64,000 nt of DNA from SZUA-368 sp028533045. GTDB lineage: Bacteria; Spirochaetota; Spirochaetia; DSM-2461. Shown piece by piece: positions 61,301-64,000 of the stretch. Under the pieces are notes generated by a model. That model was not told the DNA's origin, made no database searches, and was given only the letters and a program-made list of their open reading frames with translations. The stretch spans positions 145,149-209,148 of the forward strand of contig JBNAIG010000027.1 in NCBI GenBank assembly GCA_050031985.1, given 5' to 3'. Made by a program: the position numbers and the translations under genes. Each line of letters begins with the position of its first letter. Position 1 is the first letter of the stretch.

Positions 61301-62806
61301 AAAGTAAGTTCAGAAATCCAGTCCCCCAACCTGGGCGACACCGACCTGGACTACGACTACAGCTACACCTATTACGAAGACTCACCCCACCAGGCGGAAA
61401 TCATAGGAAACATGTACTACACCTATGACGCCAACGGAAACACCACAGAAGCACGAATGGGCGGCCATAGTGAAGAAGCGGAGACAGAAACAGCCAACTA
61501 CACCTACTATGAAAACGACGTAACCAAAGCAGACCAAGCCTTTGGCTGGTACTACAACAGCGACGACGAAGAAGATGATACAGCCTACACAATGGATTTT
61601 ACCTGGGATGAGGAGAATCGGCTGACTAAAACAGAGGATACCTACCACACGACCTACTACGCTTACGACCATGAGGGTGAAAGATCCATTAAGTATTCCG
61701 ATTTAGGCGAAACCCTCTACTTCGATAGCATGTGGACCGCCACGGATAATAACACCGACGGAAGCCTCCGAAGGACAAAGAACATCTACATCGGTGAAAC
61801 AAGAATCGCCAGCAAGATGAACTTTGAGGATGCCAGTACAGACTATGAGGAAATACACACCTACTACTATCATACGGACCATCTGGGCTCCAGCAACGTA
61901 GTTACCGACTATGAGGGTGAGGTGTACGAGCATTTGGAATACACCCCTTATGGCGAAACCTGGATACATGACCAGAATGAGGATGATCTGGGGCTGGTGG
62001 ATTATTATTTTACGTCAAAGGAGTATGATGAGGAGACTGGGTTGTATTATATGTCGGCTAGGTATATGAATCCGGTGGCTTCGCGGTGGGTTTCGTCTGA
62101 TCCGGCGGGGTGGAGTTTAGTGAATCCGATGGATGGAAAGGGTAACCTTAGGTCTGGATTTAGTATTGTTGAGTCTCAGAACCCATATTCTTATAGTTCT
62201 AATAATCCTATAAATTACCGTGATCCTACTGGTCTTGATGATATTGCTGATTTAGCTGCTGCAGAAGCAGCTGCAAATCAAGTAGAATATAGAATTATTG
62301 TGACTAGAGGAGTCGGTGAAAATTATGATTATGGAAATGATACTGTTACTATTGAAAAAAATGGAGAAATAGTTGGGACTTATGGCGGAGCCCAGAGTGA
62401 GAAAAATATGAAATCTGGTAACCAAAAGAAAGAATCAGAACGATTTGAACCCGGTGAAACTGGCGGCTTACCAGATGCAACGTTACCTGAAAGTGAAGAC
62501 TATATAGTAACCTTACTTGATAGCACAGGAAGCTATGACGATCCCCTATCAATAACAAGTGATGTTGCTCAACTTCCCGGTACTGGTGAAAAAGGAATTA
62601 AAAAAGGTTGGTTCTTTCTAGTCCATCAATTTACACCTAGAGGAAAAAATAAGAAAGATGTTGGATTCAGCTTGGGCTGTCAGATGTTACCCGATGCAGA
62701 ATTTAAGCGATTTAGAAAAGACTTAGAAAGTTTCGGATTTACAACAGGTGATTCATTACCTATGAGTATAAGACAAGCCAGAACAACATTTATAGAGGAA
62801 GAATAA
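52319..62806 (+). CDS. Giant exported SpvB/RHS-repeat toxin
   Basis: The 3,495-residue protein starts with a Sec signal peptide (cleavage after Ala27). Domains in order: ZU5-like (about 55-165, VTVEIPAGSVDKK, HFTDM); SpvB (about 200-300, GGGSFSIPLRLPAGRGKATP, WMGKGFDISVPSI); FG-GAP/VCBS-like calcium motifs at about 558 (DLNGDGLPD) and 638; a long acidic insertion with a coiled coil near 1140; four more DxNGDxxPD motifs at about 1744, 1848, 1929 and 2082; a TcdB-like segment (about 2120, LPQGGSYDLSFERT); YD repeats (about 2300-3120); RHS core (3182-3306) ending RDPTGL; and a 189-residue variable tip. The layout is that of a Tc-toxin B and C subunit in one chain, but with a signal peptide. No transposon remnants are seen. 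Confidence 0.92.
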   Translation: MVSRLTRAIAQCTLLVYLLSLNPLLYAEGVGEISDNFEKKEVFTYVVTPEEDHYIEFEDVTVEIPAGSVDKKIKLTIEKLGSVHSLNEGLENTTRAAAGYRFGPHPYTFNNSIKITLPYAEKVNRSKAALSDLKMQFYNEEYNCWEGLPTIYVNSDRSLITGMTNHFTDMITSTLTLPESPEPINFDPNSIKDLEAADPGALVPEIKGLEASAFGGGSFSIPLRLPAGRGKATPQLALSYNVNSANSWMGKGFDISVPSITTDTRFGLPEYDGYDTYMLNGQELVPTDDSIDTGEMEYVLKSEGSFQQIIRYREYTDSDSLGEDYWIITDKSGTSNYYGYDDAYTGISETKIFTWYLKKTVDANGNTVLYEYDQTENYTYLSSINWTCHDSDSDSGPYWAVFNRTSRDDQRSDARGGYISTLDELLSSISLYYGSDVSSGTLFRAYEFSYSPNIFGQNQLNSYSETDGDEELYSYDFGYSTIETDDDGNFKGFESETWSDSPTKALNDTTSFGLGATLSIDIGFKFFEFYRWGIRKGWVWRIGLNAGASFSNSWQTSDLMDLNGDGLPDMVWQSGESLIGRANTGTSFDDSNIKMTGFEPIMGSGYQSSYNMGASVTVAVATIGIGYQNSSSHQKTSFADVNGDGYVDVVKANSSQYYLNNTTAGSSMAESDTTAYFSGEDWEDWSVDDGTGIDYTPSVGLTADQEANYYKSYYIETPVRRWKAYKPGTVTVTHEMELNNPSTESSDGVKAIVDYSQTDDSGELLDYTAYEVTSSSSDVSFDDEVSVDRDQEFFFLLDPGSNTGDNSKYDDIVIDGDDPTFVDDLVWSTSIAYETIGFFDGDPQKQAYFDSESTSKAEMLLDAQSGAFVPLYLTTDDFQSLYFYDEDNETDEYDEITYDYTSENQIILQTMYEYDETLDLFALRDIEEGGTFDEEVYDLLTWCLHRLLPKVFTTPEKLLDIAFGDLDGETIIWSDQNDGAVMYFEKSTQTESTLYNSTEDYSLRVEGSSFEDGSLFIDRIYYDSSDEDSYLDIYMDSDNSVLIQNSSGEETGTAESVSYSDNTLSFEYDETTFSYEIDYDYYPKKVFEEYYTSEVKEEVLSDEEITLFPHKELSSNYYSGLISLTSDDGETLAQLLEDISEIEGEIESLNTQLAGADSATAIELQNQIDDLQDIDYPSAVTAYNALYEEIRPYEDLYELSGGYYQLVTPSNYTPTPSEYADDTESYDYNSDYLLVLARLTQDITTYEDSEFIGFDQDSNDTTTLGFLNLSDTNQLLLTDEAGLSSDYILSGTHDETSYTYIDPLLLETDYSDIVESLEFYRAFSELFPYYEDNGEGYYVVIDSLDSDGESTITTVFEALSLNIASDITINYSYDSTQTFTVHHDGEFVASDVTENDTLLSSDDTEEETYLAVMPVNTLDDETAGIADGDNYDYIQLIRTEEGKAFYDRYPLLIFDSGEDYSTAGKSSFFTEVEVEDGDDVEIYLYIKDEDDNLTLFYSDLSDYVGETDISPLYAYAVEDEDSESDEEDSNEEIDREGYFAGGYRNWTYGIWSSYYEWDSELIGTESYDSATTEVTQDETTGEYSEVTEADVLDPPYMVAASLNEEEEELDDETTTTVISVEAEGFESYELTMDTWIGSKSDYSASNTYLNDDGIAVIDYTDYEFAPYITNDNIWHPMRVNGPSFYYSEAYKGTSDDSEDNGAPFTMGKISQSTSEGISVSGGVSIAGIGLSLSYTSGDSHGYKNFMDINGDRYPDIITMSGGDLSAFYGSANGFTGGNVYESSFSKLNYFENETNTYSSSITAGGSNEDTKYSDEGRPKQVTPVLNSQSDNVSLSLNVSQTDTTQKNGLMDINGDGLPDHVKINDEDGNYSVKINCGDDFEDVDDWINESGYDLSSSSASGLGGSFGGGVSVIGLSAGLNGNANSTEFQVMDINGDGLPDQVEKKSVEDEDTGLAYFNVRFNRGNNFADPVKVYCNPWGYDTETYQSELTQDITNLTKTDINGMDVTDSVDTDAIDVSDLEANNPIDDGLSPFSINDTLTSSSGISLTLGASVSISFDIWLFSFTITPGVNGTYAESNTSMMIRDMNGDGAPEHIFKRPASSDLYLRVNKMADVGILETISLPQGGSYDLSFERTTNSQNDPHSRRILTQVIRHDGDNTTVNSSETVVDGDYHSYGVSYSYSNPFYDRVTRDFYGFSQIITIPLQYVAEDEYDYVNDMVIVKQYNNNDYAHKGKLTSETHYSKLEDDDTSSPYDDDSEYMYHEYTYVESDSPPADEATYVYLESETITQTDTDTGSSGYGNTIVTTKTYDYDSYGNIVELNSTITGAPESQNYDLYIGYETIDDAYIMNLPNSLICEDGTGELIRKRTAEYDSKGNLITLNQYYADSEYDYLTTSLGYDEKYGNLTSVTDPTNYITAYTYGDQNQFVVQIDNYKSGHTDDTYTSSMAWDKSLGVEISRTEINGNTIERTYDSFGRLTAVITDYDDVDNPAVSYTYDTTDTNWRAITSNKVSFDQSNTETIETVITIDGLGRVIQTAKEGVVSDEEGNKTRGWNKSGALYYDEKGRTYKEGQTQFEANDYSTPLSSSDYPEETEMVNETTTTFDEQGRPVLVELPYDNATISTAYSLVPVSLEGADLLSESDENHQLVTQTDPEGNITEIYKNGRGHIAAIVKKDSTGIVQTEMNYNYNLLGELLQTSDYLGNSVLFEYDLLGRTLSQSSPDAGEQVFTYDDTGLLINKKDSNLTELGKSISYEYDNHNRLLTVDYPYSEDLTYEYGDDEALNNKGRLSSVTNGTTTTSYQYGKLGEITQMTRTIDRMESYADDVSATFQYQSDYLGRMEEITYPDGEVLTYSYDEGGQITGATGERLGESFPYVEDIGYDEYGQRVYIKYNSENGTETTYTYDAQTRRLENLQTIKGSKTYQDINYSFDTVGNILSMTNDTYNHTTEQSYTYDSLYQLESVTGDYSLHKSGNSTTWTSSYTQTYSYDNIGNMESKVSSEIQSPNLGDTDLDYDYSYTYYEDSPHQAEIIGNMYYTYDANGNTTEARMGGHSEEAETETANYTYYENDVTKADQAFGWYYNSDDEEDDTAYTMDFTWDEENRLTKTEDTYHTTYYAYDHEGERSIKYSDLGETLYFDSMWTATDNNTDGSLRRTKNIYIGETRIASKMNFEDASTDYEEIHTYYYHTDHLGSSNVVTDYEGEVYEHLEYTPYGETWIHDQNEDDLGLVDYYFTSKEYDEETGLYYMSARYMNPVASRWVSSDPAGWSLVNPMDGKGNLRSGFSIVESQNPYSYSSNNPINYRDPTGLDDIADLAAAEAAANQVEYRIIVTRGVGENYDYGNDTVTIEKNGEIVGTYGGAQSEKNMKSGNQKKESERFEPGETGGLPDATLPESEDYIVTLLDSTGSYDDPLSITSDVAQLPGTGEKGIKKGWFFLVHQFTPRGKNKKDVGFSLGCQMLPDAEFKRFRKDLESFGFTTGDSLPMSIRQARTTFIEEE
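62237..62806 (+). other. Variable C-terminal toxin tip with L,D-transpeptidase-like motif
   Basis: Residues 3307-3495 follow the conserved RHS boundary RDPTGL. Strands such as NDTVTIEKNGEIVGTYGG are followed by GWFFLVHQF and then GFSLGCQML. His3436, Ser3451, Gly3453 and Cys3454 match the spacing H-x14-S-x-G-C of L,D-transpeptidases (H-x14-17-[S/T]-H-G-C), except that Leu replaces the second His. The Salmonella effector Tlde1 sets a precedent for antibacterial L,D-transpeptidase toxins. The alternative is an unrelated beta fold with a chance GC motif. Codon use and AT content differ sharply from the upstream RHS repeats. Confidence 0.6.
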
Positions 62807-62807
62807 A

Positions 62808-63695
62808 ATGAGATGTTATAGAACTTTATTATTGGTATTATTTTCCAGTTCTCTTTTACATTCAATAGATTTAGATAAGTTGTATTTTGATGGAGATGCT
62901 GAACCAGAAATAGTTGACGGACAAGCTAGATCTTGTACAGCATCTATATATTTTGAAAATAATGAATATGAAATGTGGGATAGTTTAGAATGGTTTGAGC
63001 CTGGTACTTATGAGATACCAGAAGAACTAGTACATAAACATAATGGTTATGTAGAAACGGGAACATATAATATAGAGATAATAGATAACTTAATTTATTT
63101 AAATTTTAAAAGTAACAATGAGTATACTTATAAAAGTAAATTAGGTGTCTTATTTCATCCAAGAAGATTATTTTTATATGATAACGATGAGTTATTCTTT
63201 TACAGTAATAATGGTTTTGCAAAGAACCCTATTCACGGACCTTTTGTCAATTCAATTTCCACGAGTTCTTTTTTGAAAGAGGGTTTAGTTAATTACAAAG
63301 GTAGTAACAATATAAAACCTTTTCTTGAAAAATTAAAACCATGGGTTGAAGGTGTAGAAGGAAATGGAGAAGGAGAATGGCTTGAATTACAAATTAATTC
63401 ATATGATATTCCTGTATCTTCTTTTCTAATCTCAAACGGTTATGTTTCTTTTGATAAACCCCACCTATATGGTTACAATTCTCGTGTAAAAAAACTTCGT
63501 GTAACCTGTGAGGAATTGGGGATTGATTTTATTGCAGATTTGGAGGATACGCCTAATTTTCAGGAAGTTAAATTGCCAGAAGAGATAACAGATTTGAATA
63601 CAACATTTAGATTTACAATATTAGAAGTCTATGAGGGATCTAAGTGGGAAGATACCTGTGTTAATCTCATCGTTCCGCTTGGTAATATCGAGTAG
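62808..63695 (+). CDS. Candidate periplasmic immunity protein with NADase-type glycan-binding-like domain
   Basis: The 295-residue product has a signal peptide (MRCYRTLLLVLFSSSLLHS), so it acts outside the cytoplasm. Residues about 185-295 (WLELQINSYDIPVSSFLISN, LYGYNSRVKKLRV, QEVKLPEE, FTILEVYEGSKWEDTCVNLI) look like the discoidin-type NADase-associated glycan-binding domain common in spirochaete secreted proteins. The first part is not recognised. The ATG follows the RHS stop by one base, with GAGGAAG inside the RHS end. The gene is AT-rich like the toxin tip. Position and export fit an immunity protein for a peptidoglycan-directed toxin; a secreted accessory is the alternative. Confidence 0.65.
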   Translation: MRCYRTLLLVLFSSSLLHSIDLDKLYFDGDAEPEIVDGQARSCTASIYFENNEYEMWDSLEWFEPGTYEIPEELVHKHNGYVETGTYNIEIIDNLIYLNFKSNNEYTYKSKLGVLFHPRRLFLYDNDELFFYSNNGFAKNPIHGPFVNSISTSSFLKEGLVNYKGSNNIKPFLEKLKPWVEGVEGNGEGEWLELQINSYDIPVSSFLISNGYVSFDKPHLYGYNSRVKKLRVTCEELGIDFIADLEDTPNFQEVKLPEEITDLNTTFRFTILEVYEGSKWEDTCVNLIVPLGNIE

Positions 63696-63727
63696 TGAAT
63701 GTTTCTGAATAGATAAAAGTAACGAAC

Positions 63728-63762
63728 CCATTGAACCAGAAGCTTTCAGCTCTGGTTAATGG
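63728..63762. repeat. Bulged long hairpin after the candidate immunity gene
   Basis: CCATT-G-AACCAGA-A-GCT pairs with AGC-TCTGGTT-AATGG around a three-base loop, giving 15 base pairs with two single-base bulges on the left arm. It is the first of three hairpins followed by CTGGTT and, some 10 bases later, TTACTTT. It might also terminate or protect the upstream transcript. Confidence 0.75.
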
Positions 63763-63766
63763 AATG

Positions 63767-63942
63767 TTACTTTGGAACAAAGTTCACTTTCCGCTACGAT
63801 TTCCGAGGTAACCTGCAGGGCTTTGCCCTGTCTGGTTCACCGAAAATTACTTTGAATGCAGTTCACTTTCCGCTTTGACAACACAGGTAACTTGCGGTCC
63901 CCGGAGCGGGGCCGACTGGTTCACCGTCATTCCGGTTACTTT
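63767..63942. repeat. Array of imperfect 80-90-bp repeats with variable hairpins
   Basis: TTACTTT recurs at 63767, 63847 and 63936. The first two copies continue with a near-identical AGTTCACTTTCCGCT and then AGGTAAC, a hairpin, and CTGGTTCACCG. The hairpins differ in sequence but both pair: CAGGGC-ttt-GCCCTG (63816-63830) and CGG-t-CCCCG-gag-CGGGGCCG (63895-63914). In both units GGTAAC can also pair with GGTTCACC across the hairpin with one bulged C. Conserved flanks with covarying stems point to a structured DNA or RNA element. Confidence 0.75.
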
Positions 63943-64000
63943 CACCCGGCGGCGTTTCCTTCTTTGCTGGGGGGATCTTTGCGAGAGACCCGGTACGGCT

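Larger units (their letters stand above)
63696..64000. other. Non-coding tail with imperfect hairpin repeats
   Basis: I see no gene in the last 305 bases on either strand. The stretch is distinctly GC-richer than the preceding gene and holds three related repeat units described separately; beyond about 63,950 I see only GC-rich sequence without a clear frame. No classical terminator with a T-run follows the candidate immunity gene. Confidence 0.7.

Noticed and set aside
52319..62806. Frame interruption in the giant RHS gene
   Set aside because: The frame is continuous over 10.5 kb with consistent domain order; the composition change near 62,000 occurs without a frameshift.
63728..63942. Integron attC sites
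   Set aside because: The folded bulged hairpins look similar, but the required GTTRRRY/RYYYAAC core boxes are not found and no gene cassettes or integrase are visible in the window.

Overview
The window comes from a spirochaete, most likely a free-living member of the Spirochaetaceae with a moderate-GC genome. The evidence is the flagellar gene order flhF-flhA-flhB-fliR-fliQ-fliP-fliO-fliY-fliM-fliL-motB-motA-flbD-flgE-flgD-fliK-flbB-fliJ-fliI-fliH-fliG-fliF-fliE-flgC-flgB, which is the spirochaete periplasmic-flagella locus. It also carries the spirochaete-typical FlbB and FlbD, and a hook protein with Lys165 and Cys178, the lysinoalanine cross-link pair known from Treponema denticola FlgE. 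All taxonomic and functional names come from reading the sequence; no database search was run.

Region 1 (1-36,600, all on the minus strand) is one almost uninterrupted unidirectional block. Read in the direction of transcription it starts with an abbreviated dcw cluster (mraZ-rsmH-ftsL-murF-mraY-ftsW-ftsQ-ftsA-ftsZ). It continues with xerD, a TPR lipoprotein, dprA, xerC and hslV-hslU, and then runs into the motility locus down to flhF, which is cut by the window edge. Supported control points are an mraZ promoter overlapped by a ten-bp-period array of MraZ-type boxes, a possible sigma-28-type promoter before flgB, and a strong sigma-70-type promoter before fliL. A structured three-way-junction element lies between fliH and fliI.

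Region 2 (36,600-37,860) is a repeat-rich spacer (seven tandem copies of a 7-mer and a 38-bp duplication) plus a GNAT acetyltransferase gene.

Region 3 (37,860-47,030) encodes a compact type II secretion system: gspG and a short prepilin peptidase on the plus strand, and on the minus strand secretin, ATPase, platform protein, two inner-membrane assembly proteins (one apparently joining a PilO/GspM-like part with a GspC/PilP-like tail), a TPR lipoprotein that could be a pilotin, and three minor pseudopilins.

Region 4 (47,240-63,695, plus strand, divergent from gspD) encodes exported proteins: an anchored coiled-coil/TPR protein, a probable outer-membrane protein, three lipoproteins, and a 3,495-residue protein with a Sec signal peptide, a ZU5-like domain, an SpvB domain, FG-GAP-like repeats, YD/RHS repeats and an RHS core. 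Behind the RHS core boundary lies a 189-residue variable tip with an L,D-transpeptidase-like His...Ser-x-Gly-Cys motif. One base later starts an AT-rich gene for a signal-peptide-bearing protein that is a candidate periplasmic immunity protein. The last 300 bases are non-coding and hold an array of imperfect ~80-90-bp repeats, each with a bulged hairpin of different sequence. The RHS toxin tip, its partner and the hairpin array are the most likely places for undescribed biology.
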